Virus record (IMG/VR): IMGVR_UViG_3300030388_001615
Coordinates: 1 to 21,356 of that record
Strand: one strand, 5' to 3'
From: a virus
Length of the DNA: 21,356 bases
Numbering within the stretch: the stretch's first letter is position 1; every line of letters begins with the position of its first letter. Made by a program: the position numbers and the translations under genes. Below are positions 14,789 through 21,112 of this stretch, piece after piece. The notes beneath the pieces were generated by a model, which saw only the letters and a list, made by a program, of their open reading frames with translations, did no database searches and was not told the origin of the DNA.

Positions 14789-17311
14789 CTATGTTACTTT
14801 TGTAATAATAACTGACACTTGATTAGAAGATAAAGCAGTTGTTGTTCTTAAAGTAACTTGATTTACACTTGTTCTTTCTACATCCAACATAACTGTGTCA
14901 AAAGGAGTAGAGTTTCTATAGCATGATACAATTACATTTCTTGTATTTAAATTATGATTTATAGCGTAAGCTACAGCTGATCCATCTCCTATATTAGCAG
15001 TTACACCATTATCAGCAACACAAGTATCAACCGCTGTACAGAAATCAGTTACCTGAGATGCTGTAATTGCAATTGCTTGTTCTGAAGCTGAAGTAATAAT
15101 ACCATCTGCATTTACTGCAAGAGTTACTGTTTCATTAGCATCTCCGTAGTTACCTGTTGTACCTTGATTGTTTAATTGAACCCAACCATTAGAACTTACT
15201 GTAAAGTTAGCTGAATCAAATCCAGATGCACCTTTATTTGTTCCACCATCTGTACTACCAGAACCTGCGATGTTGGCATCTGCCTGGACAACTGTATATG
15301 CTGAAGCTGCTGGACTTGAGTTTGCTGCAATATCTGCATTAGCAAATATAAAATCACCAGGTTCTAAAGTCGGAAAATATCCTCCGTTATTACCTGCAAC
15401 AGACACTACAAAGTAATCTCCTAAATTAAGAGCCACGTTACTTCCTCCAGATATAGCTGGAGAGTTTGTAGCTGCGTTATATGCTCCTTGGAAAACACCT
15501 ACTCCTGCAATAAGTAATTCTACTTGAGCTAAGTTTGGTGCGCTTGTTCCTGTATTTGCTGTTGGCACAGTAACTTGACCTACAAACAAACCAGCACCTA
15601 ATACACTTAAATCATTTGTTACGCTTAAATCATTTCCTACAGTAACATCTTGATTAACATTTAAAGTATCTGCTATTGTAACGTTATCTTGTAAACCTAA
15701 AGTAATACTACCGTTATTTCCTGTACTCTCTGTTACTTTAACACCTGTTCCAGTACCATTAAATGTTACTGTTGATTTAACTCCTGATCCAGTTCCACCT
15801 GCTGTTAATTGAACCGAAGCTGAATTTGCTCCTCCTGCTGCAACTGGCAGTGTATATGTTTCATTAGTATCAGTAGAACTAAAGGTCACTAACTGAGTGG
15901 CACTTGAAAAGGCTATTGATGTTCCTCCACTTGCCGCAAATCTAACCCCTGTTGTTTGATTAGAAGTAAATTGAGTAGTTCCTCCACTATTTTTAACTGG
16001 TAAAGAAGTTGTATTTGTATTTGGGTTAGCAGGTAATGTAAATGTTGTTATATCATGTCCTGTTACGTGTCCAGTTGCATTAACCGCAACATCTGTATAG
16101 GCATCAAACGTGCCGCCAAATGCTAAAGTTGCTGTAGCTGTACCGCTTAAATTACTTTGATTGGCGTGTGCAATATTTACACTACCAGATGTTCCACCAC
16201 CAGTAATAGGAGATGTTGTTGTTACAGCTGTGATATCACCTTGTGGTATTGCTGGGAATGTAACTAAGTTACCTTGACCAGAAATATATTGTGAAGCTGT
16301 ACCAGCCATTGCAATATTTACAGATGGATTAACATTTGCATTGTTTCCAATAGATGCTGTAAATGCATTACCTGCATGAGTTGTTGCTACAGAAGTTACT
16401 GTACCTCCACCAATTGCAGCTGTTAATTGTGATATGTTTACAAATTTAACAACGCTATCAGTAGCATCACTTAAAATTATTTTATCCGTTGAAACAACAG
16501 TTATTGGAGTTGTAACACCATCGGCAGCTGATAATACAATGTTATCTGCACCTGCATAATCTATACTAACAGTTCCTACGCTTGTTATTCCACCAACTGG
16601 ATTTGTAACAAGACCATCACCAGAATCAACTTCGGTAACTCCTTGCAAATCAGCTGGCAAAGTAATTGTTTTTGTATTTACAGCAGTAACGTGACCTGTT
16701 GAATTAGAAGTAATACTATCAATTGCAGTAAAAGTCGCTCCATGTGCTGGAGAAGCTGTAGTTGTTGTATTAGTTCTTGTAGTAGAATTATGCTGTATAT
16801 CAACAATAAATCCATTTGCAGAAGTAGTTATATAAGTACCTCCTTGAATATCAACTAAATCATTGTCCCCAACAGATGCAGAAGTTCCGCTATCTCCTGT
16901 TAGTCTCCATGATGTCATTGTTCCTGCTCCACCATTAGATGCAGCAGTAACTCTACCAAACGCATCAACCGTAATATCTGCACTTGTATATGAACCAGCT
17001 GTTACACCAGAAGTAGATAAATTAACTGTTAAGATTCCTGCTACAGTAAATGGATTTTGTGTTGTACTACCCACTGTTAGTGTTCCAGCTCCTGTACTTT
17101 GAATACCAACAGATGTAACCGTACCTCCACTTGTTCCAAAAGCAACCCAGTTATTAGAACCTGTGTGATATTTCATCTGATTAGTATCAGTTCTGTATAT
17201 CATTTGTCCTTCACCTGACAATCCTGTTGGATCAGATGTTGCGTTGTCAATCTTAAAATCTTTTACTTGATTGTTGTTAAGATCAATGTTAGTTAAATAC
17301 CCTATTGCCAT
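14789..17311 (-). CDS. Large tail fibre protein (840 aa)
   Basis: An 840-residue fibre. An N-terminal segment with NNNQVKDFKIDNATSDPTG and GQMIYRTDTNQMKYHTGSNN (about 12-66) is typical of the start of a phage fibre. A long, repetitive Thr/Ser/Gly/Val-rich beta shaft follows. A loose repeat, STGHVTAVNTKTITLP and ATGHVTGHDITTFTLP, each preceded by a D-x-I/V strand, recurs in the first half. The C-terminal 60 residues (780-840; INHNLNTRNVIVSCYRN then VNQVTLRTTTALSSNQVSVI) form a compact domain also present at the end of the neighbouring 237-aa protein. No S74 domain is present. It lies 13 bases from the upstream fibre gene and 32 bases before the S74 spike, so all three likely share one mRNA and the same tail tip. 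Receptor specificity is unknown. Confidence 0.88.
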   Translation of the reverse strand: MAIGYLTNIDLNNNQVKDFKIDNATSDPTGLSGEGQMIYRTDTNQMKYHTGSNNWVAFGTSGGTVTSVGIQSTGAGTLTVGSTTQNPFTVAGILTVNLSTSGVTAGSYTSADITVDAFGRVTAASNGGAGTMTSWRLTGDSGTSASVGDNDLVDIQGGTYITTSANGFIVDIQHNSTTRTNTTTTASPAHGATFTAIDSITSNSTGHVTAVNTKTITLPADLQGVTEVDSGDGLVTNPVGGITSVGTVSIDYAGADNIVLSAADGVTTPITVVSTDKIILSDATDSVVKFVNISQLTAAIGGGTVTSVATTHAGNAFTASIGNNANVNPSVNIAMAGTASQYISGQGNLVTFPAIPQGDITAVTTTSPITGGGTSGSVNIAHANQSNLSGTATATLAFGGTFDAYTDVAVNATGHVTGHDITTFTLPANPNTNTTSLPVKNSGGTTQFTSNQTTGVRFAASGGTSIAFSSATQLVTFSSTDTNETYTLPVAAGGANSASVQLTAGGTGSGVKSTVTFNGTGTGVKVTESTGNNGSITLGLQDNVTIADTLNVNQDVTVGNDLSVTNDLSVLGAGLFVGQVTVPTANTGTSAPNLAQVELLIAGVGVFQGAYNAATNSPAISGGSNVALNLGDYFVVSVAGNNGGYFPTLEPGDFIFANADIAANSSPAASAYTVVQADANIAGSGSTDGGTNKGASGFDSANFTVSSNGWVQLNNQGTTGNYGDANETVTLAVNADGIITSASEQAIAITASQVTDFCTAVDTCVADNGVTANIGDGSAVAYAINHNLNTRNVIVSCYRNSTPFDTVMLDVERTSVNQVTLRTTTALSSNQVSVIITKVT

Positions 17312-17324
17312 AATTTTATTTTTT

Positions 17325-18038
17325 TTAATTAAATGTCGCTGTTCCAGTTACTAAGCTCGTGAAAGTTAAAGTACACTGGTTTAAATTGTTATATGTTACT
17401 TGTCCGTAAATCTCATTACTTGTTCCTTGTTCAAAAACAGAGATTGCTGGAAACTTGTTTAGATTATGAGTTATTAAATAGACAAGACTATTGCCAGGTA
17501 AACCCACTGTAAAATTTAAATCTCCTGCTGCACTTGAATCATAGTTTAGCAAAGATATGAAATAATCTTTATTAGCGATCAAGCTCCCACCACCTGCTTT
17601 AAATGTTAATCCTAATTTAACTTCCAGGCCAGTAGCTTTTTTAACCGCAGTATCTATTGAATAAATTGCCCAACTTGCAATATCATCTGTTTGAGTAAGT
17701 AATATTTCTGAGTTTAATAATGCGGTTTCAATAAATGAAGAAACATTAGTTGTTGTGCTTCTTGTATCAAATACACCTGCATCTATTGATGTTATACTAT
17801 TTAACAAAACATTTGCTGCTCCACCTCCTGTAAATGAGATTGATCCAGTTTCATATATTGCAGAATCATTGTATTTATATCGTAAATTCTGAGCTTCACC
17901 ACCTATTGTGTTTATAAAATCAGCAACTGCTTGCGCGGTGAAATTTTTTGTAGCACTATTATCTTGCGAATCAGTTCCTATCCATTTATCTGCTGCAACT
18001 ACAGGACTTGCATTTCCGTATGTACTTATTCTTGCCAT
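17325..18038 (-). CDS. Short tail fibre/adaptor protein (237 aa)
   Basis: A 237-residue protein with an N-terminal attachment-type domain (MARISTYGNASPVVAADKW, then TDSQDNSATKNFTAQAVADF), related in layout to the N-terminus of the 152-aa protein at 10989-11447. A beta-rich middle follows. Residues 186-237 (VYLITHNLNKFPAISVFEQG then NNLNQCTLTFTSLVTGTATF) form the same C-terminal domain as in the 840-aa fibre. It is the first gene after the promoter at 18063-18070, about 25 bases downstream of the -7 box. It may connect the longer fibres to the baseplate or act as a small fibre. Assignment is by domain resemblance, not by a specific family. Confidence 0.82.
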   Translation of the reverse strand: MARISTYGNASPVVAADKWIGTDSQDNSATKNFTAQAVADFINTIGGEAQNLRYKYNDSAIYETGSISFTGGGAANVLLNSITSIDAGVFDTRSTTTNVSSFIETALLNSEILLTQTDDIASWAIYSIDTAVKKATGLEVKLGLTFKAGGGSLIANKDYFISLLNYDSSAAGDLNFTVGLPGNSLVYLITHNLNKFPAISVFEQGTSNEIYGQVTYNNLNQCTLTFTSLVTGTATFN

Positions 18039-18062
18039 TTAATTCGCTTCTTTTAATAAATA

Positions 18063-18070
18063 CAAAGTTA
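18063..18070 (-). promoter_or_regulatory. Bacteroidota-type -7 promoter box (TAACTTTG) for the fibre genes
   Basis: On the minus strand this reads TAACTTTG followed by TATTTA, matching TAnnTTTG. It sits in the 50-base gap between the holin gene and the first fibre gene (start 18038), which implies a leader of only 18-20 bases. No -33 TTG is visible in the A/T-only sequence upstream. Confidence 0.6.
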
Positions 18071-18088
18071 ATCTTTTTTTTACTATGT

Positions 18089-18484
18089 TTATTTTTTAGA
18101 AATAGTAATATTTTTAGATATTTTCTCTGCACTTCTCCCAACAACATAACCTCCAATACCTATTTTTAATAACTCCCAAAATTCAATTTCTAATTTAGGG
18201 ATAGTCAAATCAAATACAGGAGCTACAAATTTTACATAAATTATTATAAATCCAAACGACAACATTAATATTGGCCTCCAACTTCTTTGCAGCCAATTAC
18301 CTTTTGCTTCTGCTATAATAATATCAGTTTGCATTTGCTGCAACTCTACTTTTTTTTGTAAAATAATTTCTTTTATTATACTTTCAGCTTTTATTTTTTC
18401 TTCTTTAGAAGTAAATAATTTATCCAGGCCACCTAATAAATCTTTAAGTACGCTACCTCCGAACCAATCAAATATTTTTTTCAT
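18089..18484 (-). CDS. Holin of the gene-transfer-agent 3TM type
   Basis: A 131-residue membrane protein. The N-terminal region is helical and charged (FDWFGGSVLKDLLGGLDKLF, 5-24; a Lys/Glu/Gln-rich helix to about 60). It is followed by GNWLQRSWRPILML (62-75), which leads into a hydrophobic segment of about 72-92, and then FWELLKIGIGGYVVGRSAEK (102-121), a second membrane segment with the GGYVxGRSxEK signature. This matches the layout of the 3TM gene-transfer-release holin family (Pfam PF11351). Holins permeabilise the inner membrane and let the endolysin reach the wall. Here the likely partner is the amidase at 20449-20862, separated by seven small basic genes. It is the last gene before the fibre promoter. 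Confidence 0.88.
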   Translation of the reverse strand: MKKIFDWFGGSVLKDLLGGLDKLFTSKEEKIKAESIIKEIILQKKVELQQMQTDIIIAEAKGNWLQRSWRPILMLSFGFIIIYVKFVAPVFDLTIPKLEIEFWELLKIGIGGYVVGRSAEKISKNITISKK

Positions 18485-18486
18485 AA

Positions 18487-18741
18487 TTATTTCTTAGATT
18501 TTTTACCAGAACATTTCCATCTCTTACGAGATAAATTATTAGGGGTGTTGGGATCGTTTTGTTTTTTCTTAGACAGTCTTCTTTTTATTCCAAAACTTCT
18601 GGCACAATAACTATCCCCTTTGGTAGTCCCAGGTTTTACTCTTGGGCCACCACCAGAAGCCTGACCTGCTTGACCATAACTAACTTTCTTTCCAGAAGAA
18701 GTTACTTTAACTTTTGCTTTTCCAGCTCTTGGTTTTGCCAT
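18487..18741 (-). CDS. Small basic protein with paired cysteines (84 aa)
   Basis: An 84-residue, very Lys/Arg-rich protein. The first 40 residues are Gly/Lys/Ser-rich and probably unstructured (AKPRAGKAKVKVTSSGKKVS). The second half has GDSYCARSFGIKRRLSKKKQ and then NDPNTPNNLSRKRWKCSGKK. The two cysteines, roughly 30 residues apart with the intervening conserved-looking NDPNTPNNLSRKRW, suggest a small folded unit. I have the impression of seeing this pattern in marine phage genomes, without an assigned role. It overlaps the upstream gene by one base (TAATG), so the two are coupled. No membrane segment is present. Nucleic-acid binding is possible from composition alone. Confidence 0.82.
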   Translation of the reverse strand: MAKPRAGKAKVKVTSSGKKVSYGQAGQASGGGPRVKPGTTKGDSYCARSFGIKRRLSKKKQNDPNTPNNLSRKRWKCSGKKSKK

Positions 18742-19076
18742 TATGATTTATAATTTCTTTGAAATTTTTTAATTTCTCTTTTTGATTTTCTATGACCAAA
18801 GGAATTTCTCGTTCCATCTGGTGCTACTACAACTCTTTCACCATTTTTTTTAGTTTCTGTAACTAAAAAATTTGTTTTACCCTTTGGTTTTTTATTAGTC
18901 TTTGTAGAAACTTTTTGAGTTCTTTTACGTGTTACATTATTCAGAACATCAGAATTAGATTTTGTTTTAACCTTTTTATTTTTTGAGGTCTTAAGCGTTT
19001 TTATTTTTACTGTATGAGGTTGTGACTTTGATTTACAATACGCTAATGCTTTTCCTTTTAATCCTTTGCAACTCAT
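18741..19076 (-). CDS. Small basic protein with CKGLKG N-terminus (111 aa)
   Basis: A 111-residue protein that opens MSCKGLKGKALAYCKSKS, almost the same N-terminal motif as the 147-aa protein at 19879-20322 (MSCKGLKGRELRACKIKAG). Pattern: M-S-C-K-G-L-K-G-x(2)-L-x(2)-C-K, two cysteines 11 residues apart. The rest is Lys/Thr/Asn-rich low complexity (IKTLKTSKNKKVKTKSNSD), followed by a more ordered KTNFLVTETKKNGERVVVAP and DGTRNSFGHRKSKREIKKFQ. No enzyme motif or membrane segment is seen. It overlaps the next gene by one base. Function unknown; a cationic nucleic-acid or wall-associated role is only suggested by charge. Confidence 0.82.
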   Translation of the reverse strand: MSCKGLKGKALAYCKSKSQPHTVKIKTLKTSKNKKVKTKSNSDVLNNVTRKRTQKVSTKTNKKPKGKTNFLVTETKKNGERVVVAPDGTRNSFGHRKSKREIKKFQRNYKS

Positions 19077-19091
19077 CTTATTTTTTCTTTA

Positions 19092-19445
19092 TTATTTTTT
19101 CTTATTCATTTTAGCTCTTTTCTTTTTCATTCTATTGAGCATAGATTTACCTCTTATTTTACTTATTTTTCTTGAAGTAAAATCACCTCCCTCTTTACCT
19201 CTTTGAAGAGTGTAAGATCCATCTTTATTTTTTTTAACTTGCTTAAAAGTTTCACGTCCATTACCCCTTTTATTAGTCTTCATTTTTACACGACTAATTT
19301 TAGTATCATCCATGTTTGAAACATAAGATTTGCTTTTAAAAGTTTCAGTATTTTTACCTCCACCTTTACCCTTCATTTTCACCACACTTCTTTTACTTAC
19401 CTTAAAAGGGCCTTTAACTATTTTTTTCTTTTTTGGATCTGGCAT
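19092..19445 (-). CDS. Small very basic protein (117 aa)
   Basis: A 117-residue protein dominated by Lys, Arg, Ser, Thr and Gly. A roughly repeated element is visible: NTETFKSKSY and GRETFKQVKKNKDGSYTLQR, with repeated KISRVKMKTN/KISKIRGKS segments. The spacing suggests a small beta-rich domain in residues 45-95 with disordered basic ends (MNKKK at the C-terminus). There are no cysteines. It lies 2 bases after the 41-aa gene and 15 bases before the 111-aa gene, within the microprotein block of the lysis module. Neither a motif nor a family is recognised. Confidence 0.8.
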   Translation of the reverse strand: MPDPKKKKIVKGPFKVSKRSVVKMKGKGGGKNTETFKSKSYVSNMDDTKISRVKMKTNKRGNGRETFKQVKKNKDGSYTLQRGKEGGDFTSRKISKIRGKSMLNRMKKKRAKMNKKK

Positions 19446-19447
19446 TA

Positions 19448-19573
19448 TTATTTCTTTTTAGGAGTATGACTATATCCTTTTTTCTTTAGTGCTAAATGGT
19501 CTTTCATAGTTTTAGCAACTTTTTTAATTCCAGTTTTGCTATACATATTATGTATCTTAAATGCTTTTGCCAT
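19448..19573 (-). CDS. 41-aa basic microprotein
   Basis: ATG at 19573-19571, in the AATTATGGCA context common to other starts here; stop TAA at 19450-19448. The product begins MAKAFKIHNMYSKTGIKKVA and continues KTMKDHLALKKKGYSH, ending in a lysine tail. It has one amphipathic helix (KKVAKTMKDHLALKKK) and no cysteines. It is fitted between neighbouring genes with 2-base gaps on each side, which is the main support for it being real. Function unknown. Confidence 0.75.
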   Translation of the reverse strand: MAKAFKIHNMYSKTGIKKVAKTMKDHLALKKKGYSHTPKKK

Positions 19574-19575
19574 AA

Positions 19576-19875
19576 TTATTGTTTTCTTATTATTCTTTTC
19601 CTTTTCCTTGTTTCTAATTTGTTTCGGAAATTTGCTTCTTTTCTTTCTACTTTGTCGCTTCTCTTTTGGATTCTTTTAGACCTTTCTAAAAGACGACTTT
19701 CTTTTTTCATCCTTCCTTCATCTAAAGCAATGTTAGCTTTATTCTTAACTTTAGCTACTCTTTCTCTCATTACCACAGACCTTTCTTTCATACCTTCTCC
19801 GATACGTAATTTAGGTAGTTTTTTATCTTTAATTTGAGTTGGCGCCAAAGGCAATGATATTCTTGCGTCTTTCAT
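19576..19875 (-). CDS. Charged coiled-coil small protein (99 aa)
   Basis: A 99-residue protein beginning MKDARISLPLAPTQIKDKK. From about residue 28 to the end it is one long Arg/Lys/Glu helix (MKERSVVMRERVAKVKNKAN, KKESRLLERSKRIQKRSDKV, ERKEANFRNKLETRKRKR) with heptad-like hydrophobic spacing. That could be a coiled coil or a lone charged helix. There are no cysteines and no membrane segment. It lies 2-3 bases from both neighbours in the microprotein block. Basic charge and helicity would suit binding to RNA, DNA or acidic wall polymers, but nothing specific is seen. Confidence 0.8.
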   Translation of the reverse strand: MKDARISLPLAPTQIKDKKLPKLRIGEGMKERSVVMRERVAKVKNKANIALDEGRMKKESRLLERSKRIQKRSDKVERKEANFRNKLETRKRKRIIRKQ

Positions 19876-19878
19876 AAT

Positions 19879-20322
19879 TTATTTTTTATTTTTTTTATTT
19901 TTTTTATTTAAACTCATAAGATACTCTTCTCTTTTATTAAATTGAGTTTTAGCCAAAGGCTTAGAGCTTCTTACTTTATTCTTAGCATTATATATTTTGG
20001 TGTGGTTGTAAAGTTTAGTCAACGCTTTCTTTTGAGATGAAGTTCTTTGAGTTGGTCTACCTGAACTATTTTTTTTATCTTGTTTTTTCTCAAGTTTTTT
20101 CATTCCTTTCCAACCCTCAAAGTTGTTTTCTTTTGCAAACTTTTTACCTCTTGCCTTTCCTTCAGGTGATCTGTCTATATATTTCATCCCTGCTATTGAG
20201 TTCTTCTTTGAAGGTACACTGTTCTTAAAAATTCTATCTGTTTTAAGAGAATCTCTTTTAACTTTTCCAGCTTTTATTTTACAAGCGCGCAACTCTCTGC
20301 CTTTTAATCCTTTACAACTCAT
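19879..20322 (-). CDS. Small basic protein with CKGLKG N-terminus (147 aa)
   Basis: A 147-residue protein opening MSCKGLKGRELRACKIKAG, the same double-cysteine motif that starts the 111-aa protein at 18741-19076. The bodies differ. This one contains GMKYIDRSPEGKARGKKFAK, then ENNFEGWKGMKKLEKKQ, a Ser/Thr-rich linker, and ALTKLYNHTKIYNAKNKVR. It ends in a run of lysine and asparagine. Composition is strongly basic throughout. The gene follows the 39-aa gene by 4 bases. The shared N-terminus on unrelated bodies suggests a reusable module such as a localisation, packaging or metal-binding tag. This is inference, and no known family is recognised. Confidence 0.82.
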   Translation of the reverse strand: MSCKGLKGRELRACKIKAGKVKRDSLKTDRIFKNSVPSKKNSIAGMKYIDRSPEGKARGKKFAKENNFEGWKGMKKLEKKQDKKNSSGRPTQRTSSQKKALTKLYNHTKIYNAKNKVRSSKPLAKTQFNKREEYLMSLNKKNKKNKK

Positions 20323-20326
20323 GTCT

Positions 20327-20446
20327 TTATTTCCTTACACAGTTATTAACTCGTTTAACTTTTCCGCTTTTTGTCATTTTTCCGCTGGGAGATTTTTTAG
20401 TTCCTTTTGCAACATAACCTTTCCAACATTTTTGTTTATAAGCCAT
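20327..20446 (-). CDS. 39-aa basic Cys-containing microprotein
   Basis: ATG at 20446-20444 in an A/T-only leader (ATAATTATGGCT); stop TAA at 20329-20327. The product begins MAYKQKCWKGYVAKGTKKSP and ends with VNNCVRK. Cys7 and Cys36 are in a strongly basic peptide, with CWKG recalling the CKGL motif of its neighbours. The gaps are 2 bases to the amidase stop and 4 bases to the next start. Function unknown; the tight spacing and the Cys pattern make it likely to be a real gene. Confidence 0.75.
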   Translation of the reverse strand: MAYKQKCWKGYVAKGTKKSPSGKMTKSGKVKRVNNCVRK

Positions 20447-20448
20447 AA

Positions 20449-20862
20449 TTATATATTTTTATATTCACTTGTCGCGTCAAAACTTGGACACTCTTTACTT
20501 GAAAAATCCCTATGCCCATGTATAACAGCATTAGGATGAAACTTTTTTAATAATCTAAGAAGCTCCAGTAGTGATGCTATTTGATTAGGTGTCCTGGTGT
20601 CTTCTGCGCACTCCATATCTTTATCCATTCCACCAATGTAACATATACCAATGCTATCTTGATTGTGTCCCTTACAATGCGCCCCAGACACTTCTATAGG
20701 TCTTCCATATTCCATAGCACCATCAAGTCTTACTATGTAATGATATCCAATATCACTCCACTTATTTCCTTTAACGTGCCAGTCCCTTATATCTTCCGCA
20801 CTAAAATCTTTGTGAGGAGGAGTTGCAGAACAATGAATTATTATCTTATCTATATTTCTCAT
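20449..20862 (-). CDS. N-acetylmuramoyl-L-alanine amidase (T7-lysozyme-type endolysin)
   Basis: A 137-residue type-2 amidase that cuts the bond between muramic acid and the peptide stem of peptidoglycan to lyse the host. It aligns by motif with T7 lysozyme. Zinc ligands are His10 (IIIHCSAT), His117 (IHGHRDF) and Cys125 (SSKECPSFD). Catalytic partners are Tyr40 in SDIGYHYIVRLDG and Lys123. There is no signal peptide or wall-binding domain; 137 residues is close to the 151 of T7 lysozyme. It therefore needs a holin, most likely the one at 18089-18484. It starts 14 bases past a strong terminator and no promoter box is visible in between, so how it is transcribed is unclear. The ECPSFDA end is followed by only a few residues, so the domain is minimal but complete. 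Confidence 0.93.
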   Translation of the reverse strand: MRNIDKIIIHCSATPPHKDFSAEDIRDWHVKGNKWSDIGYHYIVRLDGAMEYGRPIEVSGAHCKGHNQDSIGICYIGGMDKDMECAEDTRTPNQIASLLELLRLLKKFHPNAVIHGHRDFSSKECPSFDATSEYKNI

Positions 20863-20875
20863 CTATATTTATTTT

Positions 20876-20907
20876 AAAAAAAAAGACGCAGATGTTCTGC
20901 GTCTTTT
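20876..20907 (-). terminator. Strong bidirectional rho-independent terminator
   Basis: AAAAGACGCAGA (20881-20892) and TCTGCGTCTTTT (20896-20907) form a perfect 12-bp stem with a 3-base loop (TGT). On the minus strand a run of about nine T residues follows (complement of A 20876-20884). On the plus strand TTTTAATTTTT also follows. It separates the 58-aa membrane protein gene from the amidase. Confidence 0.93.
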
Positions 20908-20934
20908 AATTTTTCAATTAAGATTAAGAACATT

Positions 20935-21111
20935 TTATTTCTTTTTTCTATCTCTTCTGTCTTTATCTAAAAGATACCATTTTTGGGCGGTATATCCTAC
21001 ACTGATAATTAAAAGAAGAATCTTTAATGCCATGTCAATGTGTGAAAAAGATAGGGCCAACGATGTTATGTTTAATGCGTATAATTTTATATCTGACATG
21101 TTAAATTCCAT
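20935..21111 (-). CDS. 58-aa small membrane protein (holin-like)
   Basis: ATG at 21111-21109, one base after the stop of the upstream gene; stop TAA at 20937-20935. Residues 10-22 (LYALNITSLALSF) are weakly hydrophobic, 27-42 (MALKILLLIISVGYTA) strongly so, and the C-terminus DKDRRDRKKK is very basic, so the tail should face the cytoplasm. Short, with one or two membrane segments and next to the amidase across a terminator, it could be a second holin, an antiholin or a spanin-like partner; the sequence does not decide. A shorter start at 21100-21098 (MSDIKLYAL) is possible. Confidence 0.75.
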   Translation of the reverse strand: MEFNMSDIKLYALNITSLALSFSHIDMALKILLLIISVGYTAQKWYLLDKDRRDRKKK

Positions 21112-21112
21112 A

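Noticed and set aside
18487-20446. Basic small proteins considered as ribosomal or histone-like host genes
   Set aside because: No ribosomal-protein or HU/IHF motif is visible, and the genes are embedded in a phage lysis module with phage-type spacing.
19496-20539. Plus-strand open frames at 19496-19837, 20037-20228 and 20123-20539
   Set aside because: They are antisense to Lys/Arg-rich genes. Their Phe/Leu/Ser-rich, membrane-like products are what AAA/AAG/AGA codons give on the other strand.
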